Below are positions 22,117 to 39,413 of a stretch of 64,000 bases of DNA, piece by piece. The notes under the pieces were generated by a model. It was not told the origin of the DNA, ran no database searches, and saw only the letters and a program-made list of their open reading frames with translations. The position numbers and the translations under genes are program-made. Source of the stretch: Citrus sinensis (Eukaryota; Streptophyta; Magnoliopsida; Sapindales; Rutaceae); the NCBI RefSeq assembly GCF_022201045.2, contig NC_068564.1, positions 24,705,001 through 24,769,000 of the forward strand. The letters run 5' to 3'. The first letter of the stretch is position 1, and every line of letters starts with the position of its first letter.

Positions 22117-22871
22117 GTGATAGCAGGAGGGCCAACCTTGGCTGGAGACTCGAATAGGGCACGGAAGAATTATGAGAGGTATGCCATGACCAGCAAAGAG
22201 GTGCTTTTCAATTTGCCAGCAGCCAAGAGGGCGAAAATTAGGCAAGTTCCCATTATGTGGACAAAGGACGACAAAGAGGGTGTTTTCTACCCTCATGAGG
22301 ATGCACTAGTGATTAAGGCAATGGTGGCCGGTACAGAATTGCAGCAAATACTGGTAGACACGGGTAGCTCAGTTGATATACTGTTCAAGTCGGCCCTAGA
22401 TGATATGGGAATTTCATACTTAAAACTGGAGCAGACAAATACATCCCTGAAGGGATTTGGGGAGGATGGTTAACCCCTATGGGGATCATCGAACTTCCAA
22501 TTACGGTGGGACCAAAGCCGTTTGAGAGAACAATAATGCTGGACTTTGTTGTGGTAGAAGAAAGAAGCCCTTACCAAATGATACTGGGACGACATTTCAT
22601 GAGGGTAAGCCAGTGCGTTGTATCCACACATTACCTGGCACTGAAGTACAGAGTAAACGGAGTTGTTGGCGTAGTAAAAGGCAACCAGAGAATGGCGATG
22701 AGCTGTTATGCTACAGCAGCCAAGGAGACACTACAAGTTACCTCTCTAGATAACCGAGGAGATTCTAAAAAGGGTCGCCAGGAACCTGTTGAGAAGCTGG
22801 AGGAGATTGTTGTAAGCAAGAGTAACCCGAGCAGAGTGGTTAAAGTCGGGTCAGAATTGGGCGAGCAATAA
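22117..22871 (+). pseudogene. Retrotransposon aspartic protease region, frameshifted
   Basis: The aspartic protease active site ILVDTGSSVDILF is present near 22350. A one-base change near 22462-22473 shifts the frame: copy 1 reads GGGWLTPMG, while here the frame hits a TAA. The downstream frame (22479-22871, ILDFVVVEERSPYQMILGR-like) continues the protease C-terminal region and stops at a TAA. The enzyme would mature Gag-Pol. It is not functional in this copy. Confidence 0.85.
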
Positions 22872-22933
22872 AAGGCGAGCTGGTGAAATGCCTATAGTCC
22901 CATGCAGATATATTTGCCTAGTCTCATGAGGAC

Positions 22934-24925
22934 ATGCCAGGTATTGATCGCGGGATAGCTTGCCACAAGCTGGCAATTAAGAAAGGGGCAAGGCCGGTGA
23001 GGCAGAAAATGAGGTACTTTAACCAAGAAAGGTACGAGGCCATAAATGCCGAAGTGAAGAAGCTGTTGAAAGCGGGATTTATAAGGGAAGTTAAATACCC
23101 GGAGTGGATTTCCAACGTAGTGTTGGTGAAGAAGGCCAACGGGAAATGGAGAATGTGTGTGGATTTCACAGACCTTAATAAGGCATGCCCGAAGGACAGT
23201 TTTCCCTTACCAAAAATAGATCAATTGGTGGATTCAACAGCGGGGCATAGTCTGCTCAGTTTCATGGATGCCTTTTCAGGATACAACCAAATACCCATGA
23301 ACGAGCAGGACGAGTAGAGTACCACCTTTATAACTAACATGGGTTTGTTTTGTTACAGGGTGATGTCTTTTGGCCTGAAAAATACAAGAGCTACCTATCA
23401 AAGGTTAGTGAACAAGGTCTTCAAACCATTAATCGGTCACACTATAGAGGTATATGTGGACGATATGATCACAAAGTCTAAAGAACTGAAGGATCATGTG
23501 AAGCACTTGGAAGAGACCTTCGAATTGCTGAGGAGGTATGAAATGAAGCTAAACCCGGAGAAATGTGCATTTGGGGTCAGCTCGGACAAATTTTTGGGAT
23601 TCATGGTGAGCCACCGAAGGATCGAGGCCAACCCGGAGAAAATACGGGCGATAACAGAAATGAGGTCCCCACGAACAGTTAAGGAGGTGCAGAGCCTCAC
23701 AGGGAAATTGGCAGCATTAAACCGATTCATCTCGCGGGCCACAGATAAATGTCACCCTTTCTTCCAAACCATAAAGAAAGGGAGAAAGATGAAATGGACA
23801 CCAGAATATGAGGAGGCGTTTGGGCAGTTGAAGGAATATCTAGCTCGCGCCCCGCTATTATCACCTCCGAGAGAAGGTGACCAGCTGTTTTTGTACTTGG
23901 CAATCTCAAAATGGGCTACCAGCTCGGTATTAGTAAGAGAAGACGAAGGGAAGCAACACCCAGTATACTACACTAGCAAGGCCCTGGTAGACGCAGAAAC
24001 CAGATATCCACTGATGGAGAAATGGGCACTAACTCTAATAACGGCAGCACGCAAGCTCAGACCATATTTTCAGGCCCACCCGATAGTTGTAATGACTGAC
24101 CAACCCCTTCGACAAACGCTCCAAAAACCAGATGCATCTGGTCGGTTAGTAAAGTGGTCCGTGGAGCTGAGCGAGTTCGACATATCCTATAAACCCCGAG
24201 GTGCAATCAAGGCCCAAGCCCTGGCTGATTTTATGGTTGACCGTGTTGAACTAGGGGCAGAAGTTCAGGAGGAGCAACCAGTGGAACAGGAGAATCCAAA
24301 GGGGGTGTGGCTGGTAATAGTGGATGGGTCACGTAGTGAACATGGATGCGGAGCACGAGTTGTAATACGGAGCCCAGAAGGGGTCGAGGTATCCTATGCA
24401 GTAAAATTCGAGTTCCAGCTTACGAATAACCAAGCTGAATATGAGGCTTTCATTACTGGGCTCGGGTTTGCACACGCACTACGAGCAGAGAAAATAGAAA
24501 TCCGAGCAGATTCTCAGCTAGTCTGTAATCAGCTCTGCGACCAATTCTAAGTAAGGGAAGAGAAGTTGGGGCTTTATTTGAAAAAGGTGAGGCAAAAGGT
24601 TGAGCTCTTCCAAGAGGTAGAAATAAAGCAGATATCCCGGAATGAAAATTACCGAGCAGATATATTGGCCAGAATGGCCACAATTGCAGACCCAAAATTA
24701 CCCAAGTCAGTTCCACTGGAAGTGAGAACCTCGCCAAGCATAGGGGAAAAAGCAGAAGTAATGCGGGTGAGCACCGAAGAATCCTGGATGGACCCTACTC
24801 TCTCATATATCCGAGAAGGCATCTTAGCGGAGGACAGGAAGCAAGCAAGGAAGTTGAAATGTAGGGCGGCAAGGTATACGCTACCGCCGAGGATTCACCT
24901 TACCCCTTTTAAGATGTTTGGATGA
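22934..24925 (+). pseudogene. Reverse transcriptase, gypsy RNase H and archaeal-type RNase H
   Basis: Reverse transcriptase spans about 22934-23900, with the catalytic YVDDM near 23460. A TAG near 23315 and a TAA near 24548 break the frame. The gypsy-type RNase H follows (YFQAHPIVVMTDQPLRQTL). After a linker comes a second RNase H of the archaeal type: WLVIVDGSRSEHGCGARVVI, LTNNQAEYEAFITGL and IRADSQLVCNQL, carrying the D, E and D of the active site. The second domain is the hallmark of the Tat lineage. The frame is lost again near 24885. Enzymes of this kind copy element RNA into DNA. This copy is inactive. Confidence 0.9.
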
Positions 24926-26003
24926 CGAGGAAGCAGATTATGTGCTGAGAGAAATTCATGAAGGAATTTGTGGCAACCATTCGGGGGCGAGAACTTTGGC
25001 TTTCAAGGCACTCCGGCAAGAATACTTTTGGCCGACCATACACCAGGATACGAAGGGAATGGCAAGAAATTGTAAGGTTTGCCAGAGCTTTTCAGAGGTT
25101 CCTGGTCAGCCCCCAGAAAGGCTAACCACTATGTCATCCCCATGGTCTTTTGCTCAGTGGAGAATTGACCTGATTGGCCCATTACCTAAAGGCCGAGGAG
25201 CAGCAACGCATGCAATTGTAGTTATAGATTACTTTACCAAATGGGTAGAAGTGGGAGTCCTCAGTCAAATCACGGAGAGAAAAACAACAGATTTTATTTG
25301 GAAGAACATCATCTGCAGATACGGGATCCCCTATACCATCATTACAGACAATGGGAGGCAGTTTGACAACAACAACTTCAGAGAATTTTGCCAAAACTTG
25401 GGGGTGGACCTGAAATTCTGCACCCCAGCACACCCCCAAGCAAACGGACAAGTGGAAGCAGCAAACAAAGTAATAAAGAAACTCCTGAAAACCAGGCTGG
25501 GAGAGAAGAAGGGAGCTTGGGTCGACGAGCTACCAGGAGTGTTATGGGCTTACCGGACAACCCACAAAACTGCCACGGGGGAAACCCCGTTTGCTTTACC
25601 TTTTGGTCATGAGGCGGTAATCCCAGCAGAAATTGGAGTGGGGACACATCGAACAGAATACTTCAACGAGGAGCAAAACGACGAGCAGATCTACTTGAAC
25701 CTGGACCTGTTGGAGGAGAAAATGGAAGGGGCCTCACAGAGAGTGACCCAATGTCAGCAAAGAATCATGTGTTATTACAACAAGAATGTACGCGTGAGGC
25801 AGTTCCGAGCAGAAGATTGGGTGCTTAGGAAGTTGAACTAAAACACTAGGGATCCTAACCATGGCGCTCTTGGCCCGAAATGGGAAGTCCCTTACAGGGT
25901 AATACGAGCGACTGGACCAGGAGCTTACAAGCTGGCTTACCCAGATGGACGAGATGTGAAGAGGTCATGGAACGCCGAACACTTGAAGAAGTACTTCCAG
26001 TAA
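24885..26003 (+). pseudogene. Retrotransposon integrase, broken near its C terminus
   Basis: The zinc-binding HHCC segment reads HEGICGNHSGAR with CKVCQSF. The DDE core is present: D in WRIDLIGPLP, D in IITDNGRQFD, and E in ANGQVEAANK. A TAA at 25839-25841 truncates the frame after VLRKLN. The remaining C-terminal part continues in the same region (GPGAYKLAYPDGRDV, AEHLKKYFQ) to a stop at 26001-26003. There is a frameshift at the left end where it should join the RNase H. Integrase would insert the cDNA. No chromodomain is seen. Confidence 0.88.
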
Positions 26004-26159
26004 GCAAAGTGCTTTGCCAAGTATTTATTTCGATAAGTTATTTCTGTTGAATGCATGATGACTTGTGACATATGCATATATTCCATATTTCTGTAACTCA
26101 TGCAAGTTTCAATAAAGATGAATTCAGTATGAAATTCCCCTGCTAGCAGAATCTATTAA

Positions 26160-26772
26160 GTTTTAATAAGGCAAGCAAGTGTCTATTCCTGCTCGGTCCC
26201 CTAAAGACCAGCAGGCATTTTCACGAAATCTTATTAAGGCAAGCAAGTGCCTATTCCTGCTCGGTCGCCTAAGGACCAGCAGACATTTTCACGAAATCTT
26301 ATTAAGGCAAGCAAGTGCCTATTCCTACTCAGTCGCCTAAGGACCAGCAGGTATTTTTACGAAATTTTAATAAGGCAAGCAAGTGCCTATTCCTGCTCGG
26401 TCGCCTAAGGACCAGCAGGCATTTTTACGAAATTTTCACTAAGGCAAGCAAGTGTCTGCTCCTGCTCGGTCAACAAAGACCAGCAGGAAATTTTACAAAA
26501 TTCTACTAAGGCAGACAAGTGCCTAATCCTGCTCGGTCAACGAAAGACTAGCAGGCAATGCTACAAAATTCTACTTTGGCAAACAAGTGCCTATTCCCGC
26601 TCGGTCAACGAAAGACTAGCAGGTAATTCTACGAAATTTTTATTAAGGCAAGCAAGTGCCTATTCCTGGTCGGTCGCCTAAAGGACCAGCAGGCAAATCT
26701 ACAAATTTGGTTATGGCAAACAAATGCATATTCCTACTCAGTCGATTAAAGGACTAGCAGGCGAAGCCAACT
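26160..26772 (+). repeat. Nine-unit 68-bp tandem array in the retrotransposon
   Basis: Nine diverging units of about 68 bp each carry AAGGCAAGCAAGTGCCTATT, then CCTGCTCGGTCG, then GACCAGCAGGCATTTT. The first four are close to each other; later ones drift. The array lies between the integrase stop and the end of the antisense gene. Within each unit CCTGCTCGGTC and GACC(A)GCAGG can pair, so each unit could form a small hairpin. Tandem arrays in this interval are known in Tat elements; their function is unknown. Confidence 0.9.
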
Positions 26773-26906
26773 AAAAGCGTTAAGGCAATTTGCAGAAACG
26801 AGCTATAAGCAAAACCACAACAGAAGAGCCAATAGAAAGCATCTAAAATTTATGCTCAAAATGTTTACAAAACAGATGAAAATTTAGAGTTTATACAAAA
26901 ATAGAC

Positions 26907-29020
26907 CTAAAAATTAGGAGGGTCGACGGCTTCAGCAGTTGAAGGATCAGCAATCTCGGGAGGTGGAAGATCAGCAACACCGGGAGGAGGAGGCATGGAC
27001 CCTTGACCCACCTCAAGAGCACGACCCCCAGCTTCCCCCTCCTGCACCCCATCTAAAGGAGCCTCCATCTGATCCTGGTCACCCTGCTCCTTATCTCTCT
27101 GGTTGGCCTCAGCCATATATCTCTGCACTCCAGCCTCCAGCTTGCTCATGTCCAGCTCGGGATATTCTTCTTTAAGCACAGACATGATGCACTTATAGCA
27201 GAAAGCAACCCCAGAGTCGTACTCTGCATCCAGCTGATCATCCACATCAACAGATTTGCCTTTCGCCTCAGCCAACTGCTCACTCAAAGATTTGATTTCT
27301 CCCTCAAGGGCGGTCCTCAAAGTATCTCTTTCACTTTGAGTAGCCTGAAGATCAGACTTCAGGTCACCTAACTCACCCTCAAGTTTGGAGGTGGTGGACT
27401 CAGCAACCGCAACTTTCTCCTCCAGGTCCGTGATATGCTTGTTCAACTTAGCCAGCTTCTCCTTCGAGCGATCAGCAGATTCAGCTTTTTTCTTCAAATC
27501 CTGATTGTCAGCTTGAAGCCTCCTCTCATGGCGCGTGGACCTGTTATTGTAGCACGAAACCAGGGTGGCCAGCTTGAAGGAGACTCTTTGAACGGATCCA
27601 GCCAACTCGGAGAGGTTCATATTGTCGATGTCCTTCACCATCTTGGGCCCCACTGATTTGCCGTAATCCCTCTGGTACGGGCTCAGGTAGTCACCTTGAT
27701 CCCGAGATAGAAGAGGAGAAGACCGGTCCCCAGACTGGATGCTGACCTCAGGACTTTTATCACTCACCTTCTCCCCACCATTTTTCCGAGGAGGAGGAGG
27801 GGGCAGAGCAGGAACAAAAGCCTTAGGTTGGCCAACATTGACTTTCTTCAAAGGAGGAGGAGGGTTGCTGGAGCTGCTTGGAGCCCGACCACACTTTCTA
27901 GTCATAGCGCTGAGGATCTTATTATCTATTTCAGCAGCTATGTCCACTAAACCCGAACCGACCAGGTTTGTTGGTGACAAGAGGTCTTGGCAAGTAAACG
28001 CGTTCACCAGAGCAATTTCCACCTGGAGCAAAGGTCGGTCTTCAAGTTCCTTAATCAAACCCCACAATTCTGAAAGAGAAAACAAAGTTAAAGAACCCAA
28101 TAAGTCACAATTTGAGAAAGAATATAGGCAAAAAATGAACGACCTGGGGTGACAAAATGTGTTGGAAAGTAAATATCACCACCAAGCGAACGAGCTGCCG
28201 GACACCAACTTCCTCCAGCAAAAAAGAATTTATTCTTCCAATTTTTATACAAGGAGGGGAAGCTGGTGATTGGCTTCCTCTTCGCAGAGCTCGACATGAA
28301 GTAATACCAGCCTGTTTCCTTCGGGCTACTCCTCAACTGGTATAAATGCTTTACTTCAACAAGGGAGAGCTCCTTTGAACCACACCTCTCCCATAACACG
28401 TACATAGCCGAGAGAACCCTCCACCCATTTGGATGAAGCTGACCTGAGGCCAGGTGCATACCACCCAATATCTTGGCAAAGTAACGCTGAAGGGGCAGCC
28501 GAGCTCCTAATTTGAAACTCTCCAGGTGCATCGTTACATACCCCCTTGGAGGCCGACTAGGAACGTCGCATTTCCCAAGAACTACAAGGAGAACCTCCTC
28601 AAGAATGTTGTAAAAATTCCTAAGCTTGAACAGATTGGTTGAGGTGGTGGCACAAGCTATGTAGTCAATAGGGTAAGAATCTGCCTCCACCCTATGGCCA
28701 AAGTTTCTCTTCTTAGGGGGTCGGCTCAGCTCGAAACTGCTTCCCTCACCATCACCCACTTCCTCAGGGACCCCAACCCCACCAGAACTATGGTTCTCAC
28801 CAGAGCCCGACGTAAGTCCACCTCTATTTCCTATAAGCTCTAATTCAGGGGAGGGTGAAGTAGTCAAGGGATGTGGGTACTCAAGGGTATCCCTACCATG
28901 GGAGGGACCTACACTACTGGAGGGACGTAAAAAATCAGTGGGTATTGACAAGTTAAGGTTTGAATCCTCTGTTTCTTCGTCACTCTCATCTGCAATTAAC
29001 TTCCTTCTCCGATTTGACAT
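26907..29020 (-). CDS. Antisense spliced gene inside the Tat retrotransposon
   Basis: Two exons on the strand opposite to gag-pol: 29020-28144 and 28069-26907, joined by a 74-bp GT-AG intron (donor CAG|GTCGTT, acceptor TTTCAG). The spliced frame is 679 aa with no stop. The N-terminal part is acidic and serine-rich. Residues about 180-217 contain LASGQLHPNGWRVL, resembling the domain catalogued as plant putative gypsy-type transposon (PF04195-like; family assignment from memory). The middle is proline-rich, and about 475-570 is a strong coiled coil (heptad-rich K/E/L). The C terminus is proline- and acid-rich. Antisense ORFs here are known in Tat elements but their role is not. Unlike gag-pol in the same copy, it is undamaged. 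No catalytic motif is visible. Confidence 0.8.
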
Positions 29021-29610
29021 ATCGAAATTTCAAAAGAAAACCAAAGCAAACCCGAGTACACGAATACAAAAAGGGGGAATACAGAACCCAATCAACAACA
29101 ACCAAAGAAGAGGTTAAAGGCTATACCTGGAATAGACTGGCACTGATAGCGCTGCCATGACAGAGAAAACACCCAGCAAATGGATACTCCGGACGCGGGA
29201 GGTGTGAGCAAAGTTCAAAGAAGGAGTTGGCTAACGGCGGAGAAACGAATAACAAAACGATGATGATTTCAATCTAGGGATTTGAAACGAAAAGGAGGAA
29301 ATAGAAGCGTTTAAGTGATGAGGATGCCAGCTCACTCACCGTATATCGAGGATGGATAACTCGTCGTTTCAAATTTCAAATTCAAAGAGTCGGGAAGTGC
29401 CACGTCACTAATCGTTATAAGAGGCCAGACGAGACGCAAGCTCAGATATGCAATGGATATGCTTATAAAGGCCCACGCTCAGATAAAAATCTCCCCATAC
29501 GAAAAATGGAACCTCAGGTCCATCCCAGTAAACAGAAGACCAGATGACTAGGTCCCAGGATCAGTAAGATTCGATTATCAGTTTCTACTCTCAACTCATT
29601 TCACTCGCAA

Positions 29611-29631
29611 GACCAAAAACTAGGGGACTAG
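29611..29631 (+). other. Polypurine tract before the 3' LTR
   Basis: GACCAAAAACTAGGGGACTAG lies directly before the TGTTAGG start of the 3' LTR. It is purine-rich and in the position where plus-strand DNA priming occurs in LTR elements, though it is broken by a few pyrimidines. Confidence 0.6.
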
Positions 29632-30365
29632 TGTTAGGTAAATAAGAACACCAGCTCGGCCATGCCATCATCCCCACCCCGGGGTAGATCACCTTAGCTG
29701 AATGGTACGAGCAGAACACTGATAATAAGCCTTCTACAAACATGGGCCAACCAGAGACGAATACCAGCCAGAGGAATATACAAACCAGAGACATATACCG
29801 AGCCAATACCCATCCCCCAAAGAGCGGGAACACGATCTCACAGAATCATGATAGTTGTGTTTTTCCCAGAACCGTTGAGGGAGACGCGATATCCCACGTT
29901 TGCCCACAATGTAGCAGTTAGAGTCCCATGAGGGGCTGCCCCTACCCGAAAAAGGGGGATGAAGGGTGAACGGAAACGTGGGACAGCGGCTATAAAAGAG
30001 GAAGAAATCGATGAAGAAAAGGATGAAAAAACTGAGAGAGAAGGGAATACTCTGCCAAATTGAAACTAGACTGTTTTTCTGCATAAATTGAGAGTGAATC
30101 GTAAGCCATTCCGAAATCTAAATTGAACTGTTTTCCCATAAACACCTTGTGCTAACTTAGGCATCGGAGGGTTTACGCCGGTAAAACCACCGGCGTCTCT
30201 GATCCATTTCTTTGTGAACGCAGGATTAGCAAGATAAAAAGGGATAATTTCAATCTAGTGACGTAAGCGATCGTTAAGGCGAGGAGATAGCGATATCGTT
30301 CCATCAAACATATAAACGTTGGTGAAAAATCGGGTCGGATAAAGGGCGAACAGATTTCAGCATCA
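29632..30365 (+). repeat. 3' LTR
   Basis: This 734-bp LTR matches the 5' LTR at 18403-19135 closely, with scattered substitutions (for example ACCAACTCGG against ACCAGCTCGG). Its TATAAAAG lies at about 29991. The right junction is CATCA then ACATT, followed by host repeat sequence. Confidence 0.92.
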
Positions 30366-30610
30366 ACATTTACCCTCAAAGGAATTTTGTTTTAAACAAT
30401 ATGGGTTTCTTCAATAATGAATCAGATAATGGTGATTCACAATGCTTGTGCTGCAACTACCAAGTGTGTATTCAAAACTATCTGTATTTTAATTGTTACA
30501 CTTACGCTCAAACGGAATTTCGTTTTAAAGAAAATGGATTTCTTCAATAATGAATCAAATAATGGTGATCCAGATATCTTGCTTTTGCAAAAACCACAAA
30601 ACGAAAAAGT
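30366..30610. repeat. Host tandem-repeat units, right of the retrotransposon
   Basis: Unit 2 starts ACATTTACCCTCAAAGGAAT at 30366 and unit 3 starts ACACTTACGCTCAAACGGAA at 30498, a period of 132 bp. Both include TTTCTTCAATAATGAATCA and AATGGTGAT. They match the unit at 18293-18403 left of the retrotransposon. Confidence 0.82.
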
Positions 30611-31382
30611 GCATTCAAAAGAAGAAATCCAAATTTTGAATAATCATCCTTTAGCAGTTGTCATTATTTAATATCAACAACTGGAACCATTTCGGAATTG
30701 ATAATAAAAACTAGTCATAATCAATCAATGAGCTGGCTTGGCAAATAAACTGATGAGTCTTTATTAAGGAGAGGACTGGATCAACTCAGTTGACCCAATT
30801 TTTCTGTCATTAAATAAAAGACAGTACTAGAGGTGGAATGCCAAGTTCCAATTTCGTCCCCCCCCCCCCCCCCCCCCGGCCCTCCTTTTAGGTTGTTTAT
30901 GAAGTTAGCATATGTGACAATGCCTAACTGCCTTAGTGTGAGGCAGCAGCACACAATGAAAATGAAATCCTCTCAAAAATTTAAGTTACTTGCATTGATA
31001 GATGGGGACATGGAGTTGTGTTATTCAGTATCTAACGCTATATATTGAGAACATATGTAGTTGAAACCAACAAATAAACATAAGAACTGGACAGCATGAT
31101 TGTACACGAAATAAGAGAGAAGACCACATCGATAGTAGAATTAGTCAATTAGATAATGATGATTAACACTGGAGATCTTATATATTGGAAGTAAACAAGA
31201 CCTTTAGAACATTGTTAACCTTCCTAGAGGAGGTTGGGCAATCAATGATCACCTTTCTGCTTGATGATTATTTAAAAGGGACAGCTTCAATAGCTTTTTG
31301 TGCACTTGTAATTTGTAAACCAATTGCTTATAGATTGGAATGTACAGGAAACCCCTTTGATTTAAGTAAACTGGCTGCTTTC
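30611..31382. other. Intergenic 3' flank of gene D, with a 20-base C run
   Basis: A run of 20 C residues lies at 30858-30877. From about 30690 to 31380 the sequence aligns by eye with 35460-36200 downstream of gene E: both carry GATAATAAAAACTA, GAGCTGGCTT and ACCTTCCTA with following text. It is therefore part of the duplicated unit. No gene is seen. Confidence 0.6.
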
Positions 31383-34782
<3,400 letters not shown>

Positions 34783-36198
34783 GCTTATACTAATAGCTTG
34801 TTTCATACAATTTGTTGCCAATGTTAGAATGAAAGGCATTAGTACAGATACCATACACCTTGATGGACAGTTGGCTGAAATTCTTAATAGGTAAGCACTT
34901 TTCACACCCAAAATGTTGAAAAGTCATGAGCAATATGCCTCCCAAATGAATTGGACGTAACCTGTCAATTGTTGTCAATTAACCTTGTTTCTGAGGGCAG
35001 AGGCAAAATATCGTGCTTTATGGACGTCTGATTCAAGATAGCCAGCTACCCTTTCATTTTCCTTCAATTTACTCAAGTAGCTTTCAAGGGGCCCAGATAA
35101 TTTACTCAACAGCTTCAAGACTTTTGGATCTAACACATCCTTTTTATACTGGCAAGAACGATTTAGGGAAAATGGGGTGTTCATGTGGAGTACGATTCTG
35201 TCAGCCATGAGGTCCGTGACTACTATTACAGAAATCTTGGCACATAAGGCAAATCTACAGACCTTTTCTTTTCTTTTTTTTTGGGGAAATTAATCTACAG
35301 ACCCTAATTTTTTGTTATACTAACCCCATGATTTATGGAATAACAACACCCACCCAATATATGAAATAAAATAACATAGAAACCAAGAGTTGTTGGTGAC
35401 CAAACATTCAGCAAACCCGAGAATCTAAGCAAGCCACAACGATTCCAAAAATGAATTTCGTTGCTGATAATAAAAACTAATCATAATAAGTCAGTGAGCT
35501 GGCTTCCCAAATAACCTCTTGATTCTTCACAAAGTACACAACTTTGCTGCACGTAGGAACCTCACTCAGTTGACCACCATTTTCTGTTAAAATCAAAGGC
35601 AATACTGGAGGTGGAATGTTTAAAAATTCCATTACTTTTTATCTTTCTTTCAGGGGTTATGAAGTTAAAATATGTCACAATGCCTAAGCGGGGCCATTAG
35701 CCCCACACTGGAAATGAAATGAGCTTTCAAAAATTTCAGTTATCTACCTTATCAAATGGGACTGCATTTTTTCAAAATCAAAACTTATAAAAATAATTGC
35801 AAAAAATTAAGAACTTTGCTCAAACAAACAAATAGAATTAAAGAATTGCATTGCAGAGTGTGAAAAAAAGGGGTGATAAAGAAAACAACATCCATGATAG
35901 ATATGATGATTAATTCTGGAGATCACAAACATTTTCACAAAATAAGATTCTAAAAATAAGACATTTATTGCAGTTAGTCAAGATACTGACAATACTATTT
36001 GAATACCTTTAACCTTCCTACAGGAGGCCAATCAATAGTCATTGACCTAGTCTGGTGCATAATTTAAAGGGATACTGATTACCGACAACACCTTTAAACA
36101 CCTGCAATTTGTAAACCATTACTTGTAGACCAGCTCCAGCATTATCTACTGCTTGCGATTTACAGGAAAACCTTTGATCGATGTAAACTGGTGTTTTC
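34783..36198. other. Intergenic, gene D promoter to gene E 3' flank
   Basis: The right half (about 35460-36198) aligns with the gene D 3' flank (about 30690-31382) and is part of the duplicated unit. The left half holds the gene D promoter. A 77-codon minus-strand frame at 35208-34975 has coding-like composition but matches nothing I recognise. I see no TATA box I would defend. Confidence 0.5.
34975..35208 (-). other. Unidentified 77-codon open frame upstream of gene D
   Basis: The frame starts MADRIVLHMNTPFSLNRSCQ and continues with a lysine/leucine/glutamate-rich helix-like stretch (LKLLSKLSGPLESYLSKLKE) to a stop at 34975. Its composition looks coding, unlike the surrounding AT-rich DNA. 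It could be an exon fragment of a captured or degraded gene, or chance. I do not recognise it. It is on the same strand as gene D, about 190 bp upstream of the D start codon. Confidence 0.25.

Positions 36199-39413
<3,215 letters not shown>

Larger units (their letters stand above)
18403..30365 (+). mobile_element. Complete Tat-type Ty3/gypsy LTR retrotransposon with antisense gene
   Basis: Order on the plus strand: 5' LTR 18403-19135, primer site 19141, gag from 19224, hAT insertion 19934-21030, protease about 22117-22871, reverse transcriptase and two RNase H domains about 22934-24680, integrase about 24880-26003, 68-bp tandem array 26160-26772, antisense spliced gene 29020-26907, polypurine tract 29611-29631, 3' LTR 29632-30365. 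Two RNase H domains and an antisense gene between integrase and the 3' LTR are known features of the plant Tat lineage. ACATT flanks both sides (18399-18403 and 30366-30370), consistent with a 5-bp target duplication if one T was lost at the left junction. gag-pol has many stops and frameshifts, so the copy is non-autonomous. The LTRs are very similar by eye; I have not computed their identity. Confidence 0.93.

Noticed and set aside
26160-26772. CRISPR-like array
   Set aside because: The repeats are contiguous 68-bp units with no unique spacers, inside a plant retrotransposon.
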